64,000 bases of DNA from the NCBI RefSeq assembly GCF_000002075.1, contig NW_004797752.1:290918-354917 (forward strand). The letters are read 5' to 3'. A program made the position numbers and the translations under genes. The notes under the pieces were generated by a model that saw only the letters and a list, made by a program, of their open reading frames with translations, did not search any database and was not told the origin of the DNA. Positions 15,101 through 29,400 of this stretch are shown here, piece after piece (position 1 is the first letter of the stretch; every line of letters starts with the position of its first letter). Source of the DNA: Aplysia californica. Its lineage: Eukaryota; Mollusca; Gastropoda; Aplysiida; Aplysiidae.

Positions 15101-16529
15101 TGTTTATACAGGTGATTGTCAGTGACAAGTGGCCATTGGTGAAGGTTCGACCGTATATCAAATCTGAAAACGCCAGAGAGCTAAACAATTTCTTGTTTCT
15201 CATCCACGCCCTTTTTTGTGCTTTTTTGGAGTTTGTGTGTAATGCTTGAGCTTTTTGCTGATATGGGTTCAATTTGCAGGCAATAAAGTAAGGTTTTTTT
15301 TTCCGAATATTATCTTTTTTTTCTTCCAGGATACAGTGTCTCATGAAGGGTTGACCCTGACAAACAGGTTCAGAGCAGCTGGGTCTTTTTAAATTAAATT
15401 ATATAAGTATTTGAATTGTTTCTGTGGGGGTGCACCTACACACCTACCTACATTCTTACTTATATTTACTGAAGCTAAAACGATTTTATAAAAAAAGAAT
15501 TGATACCAGTTTGTATCTTGATTTCTTCTCCAGGTTCTTATTCCTAAGGCAGGGAGGGGCGATGATGCTGGGGGAGTGCTTGTGGAGGCTGAGGACGGGG
15601 AAGATGAGGATGACGATGATCTTCTTGATGAGGATGTGCCTGGTGAGGAAAGTGAAGACGATGATGGAGACAATGAAGATGATGAGTCTGAGGAGGAAGA
15701 GGAAGGAGAGGATGATGAAGAGGAGGAAATGCAGGTTGACGAACAATTCAGAGCATCTGTCAAGGAAGCACTCGGTGCTGCTGCTGTTAAGGAAGATGAT
15801 GATGAGAAGGAGGATGACGATGACGTAAGACATGTTCTACTATTTGGGGAATTTAACATATTTCTTTTTAAAGCCAACACCAAAAAAATTTGGATTGTTT
15901 GTGGCCTTGTTGTCTCCTGTTTTAAGAATTAACAATTGTTTATCTTACTGAAGTTACAGAATCCACTAAAGAAGCGAGAAATTTTATTTCACTCAAACAG
16001 ATGTCAGCATTGTATTTTTGCAGTGATTGATACAGAAACCCCCAGGGTGAAAAATAAAGCTCCAGCATTTTTTTAAAACATTCTCTTCTTTTATAGGATT
16101 TTGACTCTATGAAGTACTCCTTTAAATTTTCTGAACTCGTGTCCTTCTCAGAGAGTTTATGTTTCCTCTCTTTAACTCAAGGGGCATGCTGTTTGCTATC
16201 AAATATGTGATGTCAGTAGTCTAGTTGTTAGGCCACCGAACTCTTAATGGGGAGGTTGTGGGTTCAGGGGTTTTGAGCCTCAGCTAGGTCCAACTTTGCC
16301 TCCTTGGGAAAGGCACTTTACACATATTTTCCTCTTTTCACCCAGGTGTGGAAGGGTACCCACCCATAGGCAGGGAAAGATCTTATCAGTATGTTAGTGT
16401 TTAAGTGCCTGTAAAATTTCAGCTGGCACTGTAAGCTTCCAGGGAAGTTGAGATTGTTTTTGAATGCTATCAGGTCTGCTTGGGTAATGTAGACTTGCCA
16501 CTCATCCCGATTTAAAAAATAACAATAAA

Positions 16530-16572
<43 letters not shown>

Positions 16573-17383
16573 GCGTATACCGCATGTGTGTTGTGCAGAC
16601 TCGTCACACCATAGCTCTGGGGAGGGCAGTTGACTCTTGAAGCGCAGCGAATGTTTTTTTTTTCTCATGAAATTAAATGTCGCAATAAGCTCCCCTTCCC
16701 CTAGGCTCTTCGAAATTCGAAGCGCTATGAACAGTGACGTCATGTCATCACACTGCACTGTCTGTGACAACACACACGCGCTCAGTGACTGTTTCAATCA
16801 CGTGTTCGCATCACATGACATGACTTCAGCGTGTGAGTTTTGCGTGTGTCAAGGACTGTTCATTGACGGGATCAAGTTAAGTTAATGCACACTGATTGAA
16901 GTGTCTTTCGGGACTTATTGTTTGGGGGGGGGGGGGGTATAAACACTTGGACTAGGAGTGCTTGACATGATGCTTCAGCGTTTTTAAAAATAATGATAAA
17001 ATACACACACACACACACACGCAAGGCGTACACATGGATATATTTATGGACACCCCTGGAAAATTTTTAAGTCAGCTTGGCAGTCATCTTGGTGCTTGAT
17101 GTGACGCTTCAGGATTTTTAAAAAATAATGATAAAACACACACACACACACACACACACACATGGTGTATACCGGTACATAGATGTATTTATAGACACCC
17201 CTGGAAAGTTTTAAAGTCAGCTTGGCAGTCACCTTGGTGATTTGCGTTGATCCCGATTTTTTTCCCCTGAGATCCTGATTTTGAGATTTCATAGAGTGGC
17301 AGGTCTGAGTAATGATATAGATTGTAAAGCACATAGAGCTTGATATTGAGTGAGAATTTGTGCTGTACAATTGCTAGTTATTA

Positions 17384-17422
<39 letters not shown>

Positions 17423-20400
17423 TATATATTAGATATGTCAACGGTCTTCTAGTTCAGTCACAGGATACATTCTCAAATCTATGAGTTATGTTTCATGCCA
17501 GAAGTCACCAAATCAAAATTGAGAGCTGTGGGATATTTTTTTTATTTGGAAGACAATTTTACATGCAACATTTTTTTTAAAAACTTTTTGTTTGTTTTAG
17601 TAGAGGTTTTACAGCGCTCGCAACTGCATAAGGTCATATGAGCGCTTTTTAACTTTGGCTATCGTTTGTAATTTCTGAGAGTTATCTCCTCCTGTGTGGG
17701 AATGTTTAAAAATAAAAGAAAGGGATTTGTCCGCGTAAGTTTAGTAATTGATCTTTCATGAAATGGATTTGTCTTTTTAGAAAAGGAATGCCTACTCTTA
17801 TCAATTTTGGACTACCAAGGGATCTTTAACATGCGCAACTTGCACACAGGACCTCCGAGATTTTTTGCCCTTGTGCGAGAAGGCTAGGTGTTGATTTTTC
17901 CTACCAGAAGATCAGTGGTGTGGCTTAAAGACAGCAGTAAGAAGGAGCCAAGGAGTAGCAGTTAATAAAGGCTGCAGAAAGAGTCAGGAGCACAGAGGAG
18001 GGGGGGCAAAGGAGGTGAGGTGGTGGGGGCATAAAGTGAAGACGAAAACAGACGACAGAACATTGTTAGAGAGCAGGAAAGGATGTGAAAGGAAAACATT
18101 TTAGAGAAGAAAATTTTGCGCCTGCTATCCAGATTCGAACCCGGGACCTATTGAATGTGCCAACGTCCAATGGAAAAAGAAAATGACATTTATTTTTTTT
18201 TCTCCCTCCAGGAGTTGTCTGATATGAGTGACTCGGAGATGTTCGAGTTGGATGACATGCTGGCTGAAGTGTTTCGGCAAAAGAAGAAAGCTAGTGCTGG
18301 GAAGAAAAGTCGAGAGGAGAAAAAGAAGGAAACGGCTAACTTCAGGATCAGGTTTGAAATGATTTTTAAAATTTTGTTTTCATAAAATGATAAATCGTAA
18401 ATGTCTTACAAAGATATTGGATCCTGAATAAAACATGGCAAAGGGTGATTCCATCACTGTATTAGCTACTGCTTCTTTCTTTACAGATTGTAATAGACCC
18501 CTTCCAGCCTCTCTTTAGTTCTTGAAAAGTTTTTGACATACTGTAATGTAATACCATTTAACAAGAGTAGAGAAATCTTTGAAGATCACAGCTATTCCAC
18601 TCAGGATCACTTACATGCTCGCCGACCTGACCTCCGAGATGAAGTCAAGCCCGTGTCATGCTACCTGCAGACGCTTGGCCTGGCGGTCAGTGGCTCACCC
18701 GCGATGTTATGTTTTGTACACATATTAAATCAACATTAGTTCTTATTACAGCCGGGAAAGTCAAATAAACAACACTCAAATGATCACATGGAGACGAAGG
18801 TGTATGTTGTGACAGTATAATTTTTATCACGGAGAAGTAAAAGAAAGTAGTTTTAAAATGATGGCTTCCATCATTGGTTGGTTATCACAAACAAATATGT
18901 TTCTTTTTTAATAATTAAAAGTAAACAGAGTGGCTGATTTGTATAGTCTTTTGCTATTCTACTGTGGTAGATTTTTGTATTCCGACTATTCATTTGGCAC
19001 ACTTTTTCTATTGTCTCGTTTATTTCCAGGGTGTTGGATCTGGTGGAGGTTTTGGTCAAAAGTGAGAGGTGTGGAGACTTTGTTACGGTAAGCTTCTTGA
19101 AAATGATGCACTTGTAGCCAAAATAGCCGTAACAAGTCGGTGTTTTATCTACTGCAAACCTGCTCTATGCTCGAGAAACTTAGAAAAAGAAAGATATTGA
19201 CCCAAACCTAGACAAGGAGACCCAAAACTCTACAGAAGCCTGGTGGACCTGTGGCCAAGAGCAACTTTCATACTAGAGATTGGGGTGTCCATTTTAAGAT
19301 GAAGGAGAAGAAGAAAAAGTGTCACTCTCCATTGTCTCTAGTCTTTTTTTTTTTAAATTGGTTTTTCAGTGTCAGCTAGCACATTTGCTCTTCACTAAAA
19401 TCGGGTTATAGTACTCTGTAACCATTTTGTCCTACATTTTAAAGTGCTACCTTTGAATTCATGGCCTGATCTTTATAACAGAACAGGCCATGAATTCTGT
19501 GATAAAGACCTGGACAGAGTAGGCACAGGAATCCTGTTGTCTGTGTGTATCTTTCATTGTGGGGTTGGGGGTGGGATATGGTTGGTATTGTTTTCATAGA
19601 TTAGGGATGTAGAATAGTTGGTAGACTTGTATAATTCACTCATATTTTCATTTGATACAGCTACTGGCAAATGATAAAACTGATTTGCTACTTATGTGAT
19701 ACACTAATTTTTATGTCGAGCTTGATTATGGATTATGAAGTTTTTCCTGACCAATGCTTTAATCGACATATATTTATTACCTGTATTACCTGTCCTGAGC
19801 AACAAAGTCATTGCACACTGGACAGGTACATAAGTGCTCAGTTCCCCCCCAGCACCAAAGCCCACAAGGTATCCATACTGATTGTTCCGGTGGCTGTCTG
19901 ATTATATATATTTATTAATATTTATGATAAAGTTGCTTCCGAATTTTTTTATGAGTAATATCAGCTTCCTGTGTTACGAAACTGTCAGTATTTCTATGGG
20001 CTGAGAATCAAATTACTATGATAGCAGTACCAGTATGGAGGGAAAAAAACAGGACAGACAAACCCAGCCCCACCCCCTTTCATGTTCCCAGTACTTTACA
20101 TTACACATGAACTTGGAATTGTACTTCTTTTGCAGAAATCCAGTTTCAGTTCCTTCCTGAGATTTTTGTTTGTTTGTTTTCGAGTTACTAGTGCATTTCT
20201 TAATCATGAATTCAACGTCTTTTTATCTTTAGTGATTCTATGATTTGTTTCAGTGTTCCTGAAGGTCTTGTGCTGTGATCTCCAATTGGTCACTTAGTGT
20301 TTGTTTCGTTTTCTGACAGGAACTGCTAAGGCCTCTACTGCTGCTTATCCTGAAGGCTGACGCCAAGGAAAACCAGGCTGTGGTAGACAAGTCAAAGTCA

Positions 20401-23400
20401 CTCTTCCGTCTGCTCAAATCTAAGGCCAAGGTAAGGGCTAGATTATAAATGCTGAAGTCACAGGACATTAACTCACTTCAGACGGCTCACACAACAGTTG
20501 CGTGACCCCCGCCACGACGCTCGCGACGGGTCTCACAAGCCCTGCGTGACCAACTTTGGAATTTTTTTTTCGCTCTACAAATCACGCACGGATCGCGAGA
20601 CCCGCCTCATACCCTTGTTTGGCCAAGCCCGAGCTACTTAGACTTCGTTGCGTATCTCTAGGGCCGGTAGTTTTTAAGTTAATGAAGGTGAAGGACAGTG
20701 ACCCCAACTGGGGTTGAACAGACCGGAACTCGCGCTTTGTTTTTTTCTATACAGCTGATAGTAATCCGACAGTCGCGTCGTAGTAACGGTCGAAGTAGTC
20801 ACATGAACAAGAATCACATAATTTCGCCGTTTTCTATACTTCTGTACGTTTTACTAGTTCTAGTGTCTCAGAATATGATGTGTCTAATAGTTAGGATCCT
20901 GGATATGTATCCGAAAACGGCCCGAGTCGTAGTTCTAGGGCTAGATCTAGCACTAGTATCGGTGTTGTTTTTCGCGCAACGAAATCACAACGTCGTGCCG
21001 TACATCTGTCTCACGTAATTCAGTGTATGGGTCTGAATCAATGCACAGACCAGCTTTTATATTTTCACCAAACACTCGCACATGTATACAAATCAAACCA
21101 GAACACTTTGAACTTTTATTTTTGTTGTTGTAGTGAATTTCATTCTACTTGTCACGTCTCTGGAAATTTTTCGGAAAATCAAATTCATGCCAATTTTTAA
21201 AAAATCATACAAATTAAAGTATTAGACTTAGACAACTTTAGTTTTTTGTATTAGATTAAGCTTGTATGTTACTTTACTGTGTCAAAAAATAATTACAATA
21301 GGGTAATTCTGAGAGTGGTGGTGATTTATTGAAATACCCCCCAAAACGCCAGTCTTCAACGCTTGTGACTGGTGGAAGGGCCCAGTGCAAGTGAGTTAAG
21401 GGGCTCTTTCCATGTCATGAAGGAAATCGTACACTTCATGTGTCATTGTAAGAAAGTTTCCTTTCTTCTCTTGTGCAAAGAGTGTTACACTGATTGCCTA
21501 TCTAAGAGCTCTATTTTTTTTTATATTCATTTTGTATGGCGTCAGTCATCATTCTTTTTCAGCATGTTTTTTTTTTTAAGTGAAAGATATATAAGGTGAG
21601 AATGCCATTTTCAGTACAGCTTTTAGCAGAGGTAATCTCTGTCTCGCTAATACGGTGTGATGCATTTTCTTTTCATTTTTATTCAAGTATTTTAATTCTA
21701 TATACTACTGGACATGATTATTGTCAATGATTGCGTTGATAGTGCAAGGGCTTTAAAATATTTTTCTGATGTATATGTCGAGTTTTTTGTCAGTTTATTA
21801 CGAGAACTGGGGACTGAATGTGTGTACAGGCAGTCCAGGCCAAAAAATTCTGGCTCAAGGTAAAGATTTTTGTTCTTTAAAAAAATCCCTAAATCAAAAT
21901 ATTTTTTACATTTTGGTTTTGTAATTAGTTTATTGTATCTCTTTCAATGTGTGAAACTGGAATACAGATAACTTACTAAGACTGTAATAGGGTACAGTTT
22001 TGAAATACTGAAGAGTTGAGCACCAAAAAGATATATGTAATAATTTAGGTGAGCTGGTTATGTTTGTTTTAAGCCTGTCAAATCTGCTCTTCCAGGGACT
22101 GACAGACACTGTGCACACTGCAGATGAACAGAAAGATTTCTTTCAAGAATTACTGGACCTGGCTCAGACTGGTTAGTTGAGTTTTACCTTTGTGCTGCTC
22201 TATTTGTCTCCTTTATTGAATTACTTGAGCGTCAGACAAAATGTTTTGTTTTTGGGTTATTGTGGGTTTTTTAACTCACTTCAGACGGGTCACACAACAG
22301 TTGCGTGACCCCCGCCGCGACGCTCGCGACGGGTCTCACAAGCCCTGCGTGACCAATTTTGGAATTTTTTTTTCGCTCTACAAATCACACACGGATCGCG
22401 AGACCCGCCTCGTACCCTTGTTTGCCCAAGCCTGAGGTACTTAGACTTCGTTTCGTATCTCTGGGGCCGGTAGTTTTTAAGTTATTGAAGGTGAAGGACA
22501 GTGACCCCAACTGGGGTTGAACAGACCGGAACTCGCGCTTTGTTTTTTTCTATACAGCTGATAGTAATCCGACAGTCGTGTCGTAGTAACAGTCGAAGAA
22601 GTCGCATGAACAAGAATCACATAATTTGGCCGTTTTCTATACTTCTGTGCGTTTTACTAGTTCTAGTGTCTCAGAAAATGATATGTCTAATAGTTAGGAT
22701 CCGGGATATGTACCCGAACACGGCCCGAGTCGTAGTTCTAGGGCTAGATCTAGCACTAGTACCGGTGTTGTTTTTCGCGCAACGAAATCACAACGTCGTG
22801 CCGTACATCTGTCTCATGTAATTCAGTGTATGGGTCTGAATCAATGCACAGACCAGCTTTTATATTTTCACCAAACACTCGCACATGTATACAAATCAAA
22901 CCAGAACACTTTGAACTTTTATTTTTGTTGTTTCATTCTACTTGTCACGTCTCTGGAAATTTTTCGGAAAATCAAATTCATGCCAATTTTTTTAAAAATC
23001 ATACAAATTAAAGTATTAGACTTAGACAACTTTAGTTTTTTGTATTAGATTAAGCTTGAATGTTACTTTACTGTGTCAAAAAATGATTACAATAGGGTAA
23101 TTCTGAGAGTTGTGGTGATTTATTGAAATACCCCCAAAAACGCCAGTCTTCAACGCTTGTGACTGGTGAAAGGGCCCAGTCGCCAGTGAGTTAAATGATA
23201 GGAGTGGATGGGGGGGTAAAAAAAAATTTTTTAAAGGTTAAGTAAAAGTTATTTTTTTCATGAGATATTTTTAAACTTTATTTTGTTAAATAATTGTTTG
23301 ATGGTTTTGTCATACGTCCTGTACATGCTGATCCTATAGGTTGAACTTTGGATGCGTTGATCTTTTTTCACTCCCCTGACGACATCAACTCATTCGTTGT

Positions 23401-26400
23401 CAACTATATGTTCTTCCATTGTGTTTTACAGTGACAGAAGCATCACATGTTCAAGATATTTCCCTGGCTTGTCACATTGTGGTGAGTTCTTTGTACTTTA
23501 GTATTCTTACTTATACTATAGGTAGTGTGCAATAAAAAAAATACTTGTACTAAGAAAAGAGCCTGAGAATGGAAAGTGGATAAAAAAACTATCATTGCAA
23601 ATTTGAATTTTTTTTTTTTTTTGAAATCAATAAAGGTGCAAGAATAACCTTTTATTAATCTTGCTTTAGCATGCATTAAAAAAATTAATTTGTTAACATA
23701 TTTTGGGCTTTTGGAATATATTATTAACAGTTTATAGTGTTTCACTAATGTTAACAAACATGAATTTTCAGGGATATGGATTTTACTTTGACAGAGCATG
23801 AAACACAAGTGTAATGTTATACAGATGTGCTCATCATATTTCAAAATTATTTTTTTTCTTATGTAGAGGATTACTCCACCCTTCAATGACAACTTTGACA
23901 AAAGATGTGCTGTATGATTTATGTCATGTGACTGAATTATATGAATGTGTTCAATATTTTTTTTTTTCAGATGAACTTGAATTGTGTTCAAGCCAAGGTA
24001 TGTTGGTACATATTTCAAATGTAATGTTTTAAACAGTAGTTTCAGACACCTACATTTTTTAGTTTTAGGTCAAAAAGTAATCGTAAAGTTTGCTTTTCAC
24101 TCTTGAAGATTACTACAATTATAGTTGTAATAGCCTTTGAACAGTGCAAATTCCTGCCCAGTAGCATGATGTGCTTCACAATCTATATATTTTTACCCCA
24201 GTAGACCTGATAGCATTCTGAATCAATCTATATCAACTTCCTGGAAAACATGCTAAATGATTGAAGTTCTAATTGAGTTGTTGTTTGTTTGTTTTTTCCT
24301 CTTTTTATTTGTTCAATTCTCATGCCTTTGTCTTTGTTGGAAGCCTGTTTACTTTTTTTTTATGGGAAACAGCAATTGTGTTGTGTAGACCTGACTTTGT
24401 TTGATCAAATTTGGTGACTCACTGTTGGTTTTTATGTCCCAGAATTCCGGTAAGAAGTGCATGAAGTTGCTGGAGGAAACCGTGAAGAATGTCATCACTA
24501 AAGGGTAAGTTTCTGCTGGTGGGTTCATGTGTTTTTTCTTTCTGGGTCTGAAAATGTTAGTTCTCTTGTGAATATTTAAATTTGTTGTAGTGAGTAATGT
24601 GAATTTTTGTTTAAAATGCTTCTTTCTGGCACTGTTCATGCTGGGCAATGGTGTGGATGACCCAAGTTGGAATCTTAAATCAGGCAGTCCTTAACTTGGG
24701 TTGTTTCGGGAGTTATCAAGGCTGTCCATCCCTGGACTGAGTCCTATCGGATGTATACATGTTCATCCCATAAGTCCCACCTTTTGGGTGACCTTACAAT
24801 GATAAAGGAGTGGTAAACTCTTAGACTGTTACCATAGCTCAACCATGACCTGTCACCTTTAGTTATGTGTATTTGTGTAAGTTTCTCTCTACTGTTCGAT
24901 AGTCCCACTCAAGTGTCTGGTCTTGGAAGGAGAAAAGGTTTCTTTTTATTTCAGGGCTTAGAAAAAGCTTTATGGCTTTATCCCTACAATTTCATAAGGG
25001 CATTCTCTCAACGATCAAAGGGATTTGTATTCTTTTTTAATGAAAATTAAGGAGAGAAGAATATTAGGCCATTACTTTTTCCTATTATGAATAGATTACC
25101 TCAACAGCGCTTAAATAATTCTGTCAGAATTTCTTTCATTTTGTGCCTGTATACTCTACCGCCTCACCTAATCCTGTCTTGAACAAGGTGTTTTATGCCA
25201 TGGCAAAGAAAAGTTCATTGTGCACAGATGAAAAAGTGAGTTTTCCTGTAGATGCAATAAATGTATGAATTGGGTCATATGTTGGCATTATTTTGAGAAA
25301 AGGGGTAAATGGTGGAGCCCCTTATGCTTCTAGTTGTAATGTCATAGTTTTTTCTTTTGCAGCTCTGTAGACCTTGATTTTTATGTTGGTTTTTTTCTCC
25401 ATCACAGAAAATCCAAACAGCACCTGTCTTTCTTTTCACACTTGATAGACAATGATGTGGTGAGTCAAGTAAATTTTTGTTTTAAAAGATTGTAAAATAA
25501 TTGTATTTTTTAAAGAAAATTATAATGTGACTTAATAGACTATACTAAAAGGCGATATTTGAAAGATGTTATGCAAAAAGGTAAGATTTTAAAGCAGTCG
25601 CTTTTTAAAAAATTGATAGAGAATGACGAGGTAAGCCATGTGAATTTTTACTTTAAATGTAAACTGATAACATTTCTTTCTGATACAACTGAAGATAAAT
25701 CATGTTTACAGAAAAGGTCAAAATTTGATAGATTTCGTTATATATGTATATATATGAGGCACTGGCTTTTTTGAAGGGTGCTAAAGATAGCGATAAGTGA
25801 CATAATTTCACCCCCCGGGGCGGTGCTACTGACTGGAGTGTCTTTAGGCCATTCCCAAAGGGGGGGACATTAAGATGTTTTTATGCACAGTAGAATTGTA
25901 AATGGGCTGATTCATCAATGTCATGCTCATAACTGTGCCTGAACTGCAACAGGGAACTGCTGCTCTTTCTTTCTTAATCCTTACCATCATCAGTTTTCTT
26001 CTACTTCTTTTGTATGTTTGTCACAATCTTGTGACCCTCTATTTCCGGGGTGCCTTGATATTCGAATCAGACCTTGTGCTGTTGAAGCTTGAGAGGTGAG
26101 CAGAGTAAGCCTGATTCCCTGTAAAGACTTCTCTGTTGACATCTACCCCTCGAAGCTCTTATGACCCTGTGCAGTTGTGAAACTCTGCTAATACTAAACT
26201 AAAGCTAAAACTTAATTTCGTCCATGAGGGATAAAGGAGAAACCTCTCTAGTTTTTCTGTCAGATGTCATGATGATAGCATTGATTGGTGTGGATTATAC
26301 AAGCATGACTGTTATAGAGATAATCAACTGTAGTTTATTGCGGTTATAATATGTTTATTGACAGGCTCGGTACCAGTTTATGTGCCCCATGATGGTCGCA

Positions 26401-29400
26401 TCTTTGAAAGATTCATCCATCAAGCTTCATGGCAAGGTATGTAGCAAAACACAGGGCTGCCCATCGTTACGAACTTGGCAGAATTGTTACAATTTATTTT
26501 TATTTTGACGAAAATACAAATGTAATACCTGTGATTCCGCTTTTTATAAATACAGTAGTCTCTGCCTAAACGCACGGTGCTCGGGAGGGCTCCTTAGTCT
26601 GTGTTTATACGGAGCGTGCGTTTACATGAACTTTTACAAGGGGAGGAAGGGACACAGTCATCTCAATTCCTTATTACTCTAGTGACCTCCCTTGGAGGGT
26701 GGGGGTCATTTTGGCAGATAATGTGACGACACATGACTGTTTTGTAAAGGAATTCCTCGACACTGTATGTAAGGAATGCACCATAAAACGTCGGGAACAG
26801 AGCCTAAGACTAAGAGGAAACTGTTGGTGATAGTCATAGAGACAAGGGCCCAGCCACGGGGCTTTCCAAGTTACCACCCCCGACCGTAAATTCATGGACG
26901 ACATTTGAATCATAGATCTCTACATTCAGAGAAACATTTCTCTTGTGATTCGTTGAAAAAGTACGTCTTAAGGTTCTTCGAGGGCAGCTGATTATGCTTA
27001 TTTGGCTAGATCTAATCTTTAACTTTAATCCTATAGAGGCCTGTCAAGTGTTTTACGGCATTTACGCGTGTCGCGCATCACGCCTAGGTCTAACGTCTAA
27101 CTAAACATTATATGCAGTCACCCAAACACCAGTCAGAAGCCTTCTCTCAAAGATACATTTCCAGTGACCAATCCAAAAACATTTCAGTCCCTCGATTCCC
27201 CCCCCCCAACTTTTCAGCGACCAGTCCTAGACCTACGTTTCTGTGGAAAGTTGGGTGTGAAAACGCTGTCCATCGTTCTCTTTGTTCGGCGTGAGGGGCA
27301 CACTCACCAGATATCCGGTTTTCTAGGCTTGTGTTATGCAGGCTGTGCAGGTTGTAGTGAAAATTTCCCCTGTCAAGCTTTAACTTTACCTGTCGGCGTG
27401 TTTCACAGATTGGAGCGTGCGTTTAGAGAGTGACCGTGCGTTTGTACGTCTAAATCATATAGTGAAAAACCTGTCATATGACGAAAGCGTGCGCACGTTT
27501 GAGCGGAGCGTGCGTTTAGGCGGAGACTACTGTATGTATTTTCCTTTTGGCTACCCTAACATATCCCCACTTTCCTGGCTATGTTACTGTCACCTGTCAC
27601 ATACAGCTGACTCTAACACCCTCTCTGCACAGAGCCCATATAGTCACTCAGTGCCACTGTCCCTTAAGAAAAACATTAGTTGCTCCAAAGCCAAGCTAGA
27701 AAGGCAAACATTAGAGCCCATATAGTATACAGTCACTCAATGCCACTTTGCCTGTAGTGAAACATTAGTTGCACCATAGCCAAGATAGTATCGCAAACAT
27801 TAGTTTGGCATTGGTTTCAACCTCATACCCCTGTACTAGTACTAGTAGGAACAAGTCTGTTTTATTTCTCCTTCAGTGAATAAAGGAACAAGAGATCATG
27901 AAATTTTAGTTACTTACTGACAACTTTTCCCAGAGGAACATACCTGTTTCATTAAAAAATATCATCCAATGTACAAAAGTTTTTAAAATGCACAGAAAAT
28001 TGAGGTAGCCAACCCGTTACCTGTACTAATAATACTGAGGGTAATTTGCCATTTACCAAAAAAAAAAGAAAAAAAAAAAAAGAAGTTTCATACTGATATC
28101 TAGATTCTAGATATAATGTTTCACAAGATCGTCGGCCGTGGCAAGCTAGAAAATAATAAACGGGGCATATGCAATAAGGAGCGGGGGGTGGGCAAAAAAA
28201 TGAAAATTAATAAAAGGGGGGGGGGATGCTTATAAATTCCATACCTTAGATATAGAGTATAACCCCTATCCTTGATACCCCTCTCACTGTGCACATGCAT
28301 GCTTTTAATACTTTAAAAAATTCTACAGCTACGTGATAATAATATTTTTAAAAACAGAACTGTAATTTCAAAATAAATCCCAGTTCACTGTTCATTCTTG
28401 TTTTATTTGTAAAATGATGATTTACTTTAGGTCTAGGGTAAATCATGCTGAAACTGATTCACAGAACATTATATTCAAGAAAGTATGCCTGTAATCAGTT
28501 GGCAGCATATTCAATCATTGATAATAGGGAAATACAGTGCAGCCTGTCTATAACGACCTTGATTGTAATGACATCCTCTGTATAGCGGCATGGTGCCCAG
28601 GTCCCAACTTTTGTCCTTGTATAGGCCTCTATCATTAGTAGCTCTTGGTTGCCTCTTTATAACGACTACTTTCTATAGCGACTTTTTTTTCTTCTGGTCC
28701 TGATGACGTCGTTATAGAGAAGCTGCACTGTAGTATCAATATTTTAAGCTGAATGTCGAATTTTGGAAGTGACAAAATCAAACTTACCACTTTATTTTAA
28801 AAAGTTTTTTTTTTTTTTTTTTTTGCGTATGTCTTATGCAGGTGATTTGCTATTCTCTGCTGTCCAGTTTGATGAAGAAAACACAAAAGGTGAGCATAAC
28901 ATTATAATTAGTGTACCAGACATTTATTATAGGTTTTAGGTACATTATAGACAAAGAACCTGTCTCAACAATGCAGCCATCGAAAATAGGGTAAAGTTGT
29001 TTTCTTTGGTTTTCATTAGTGGATCTCAGTGAAAATTTACTTCTTCTGTTTGATTTTCTGGTAGGCTTACTCTTGTGTGTTGCCTTGGGTTTTTTTTTCC
29101 AACTAGATCTTTTTTTGGTGGCTTCAAACTTATCTTTCTGCCTCTGTGCCCCTTCACTCTTTGAAAAAGAGAAGACAAAAATGACGTGTTTATAGGTATA
29201 GCGCCATTGCGGTAGTGATTACAAAAGAACAAACATACACCTGGCACTTTTTGTTTTCGATGGGCGACTGGAGAGTGCCTTTTTTTTTTTCTTCTGGTCT
29301 TTTGCCATGTCTTTTCTCTCTGTATTGATCTATGCAGACCTGCCACTCATCCCAATTTAATTATCGGGATATCCCGATTTTTTGCCCCAAATCTCAAGCA

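Larger units (their letters stand above)
16210..17420 (+). mobile_element. SINE-A copy split by a hAT-like insertion
   Basis: Head tagtctagttgttaggcc (degenerate A box) and gttgtgggttcaggg (degenerate B box) at 16210-16275, body aaaggcactttacaca and cccaggtgtgg, then interrupted at 16490. The SINE resumes at 17307 with attgtaaagcacatagagct and ends in a long (TTA)n at about 17380-17420. Before the insertion it was about 390 bp. Confidence 0.8.

Noticed and set aside
15389-15883. Long Ser-rich minus-strand frame of 164 codons
   Set aside because: It is the antisense shadow of the acidic GAN-rich exon 12 of MYBBP1A.
16533-17165. CRISPR-like or satellite array
   Set aside because: Only three diverged units of about 120 bp with CA tracts, inside a transposon in animal DNA.
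23443-24018. 191-codon minus-strand frame
   Set aside because: It overlaps exons 17 and 18 antisense and consists of AT-rich low-complexity sequence.
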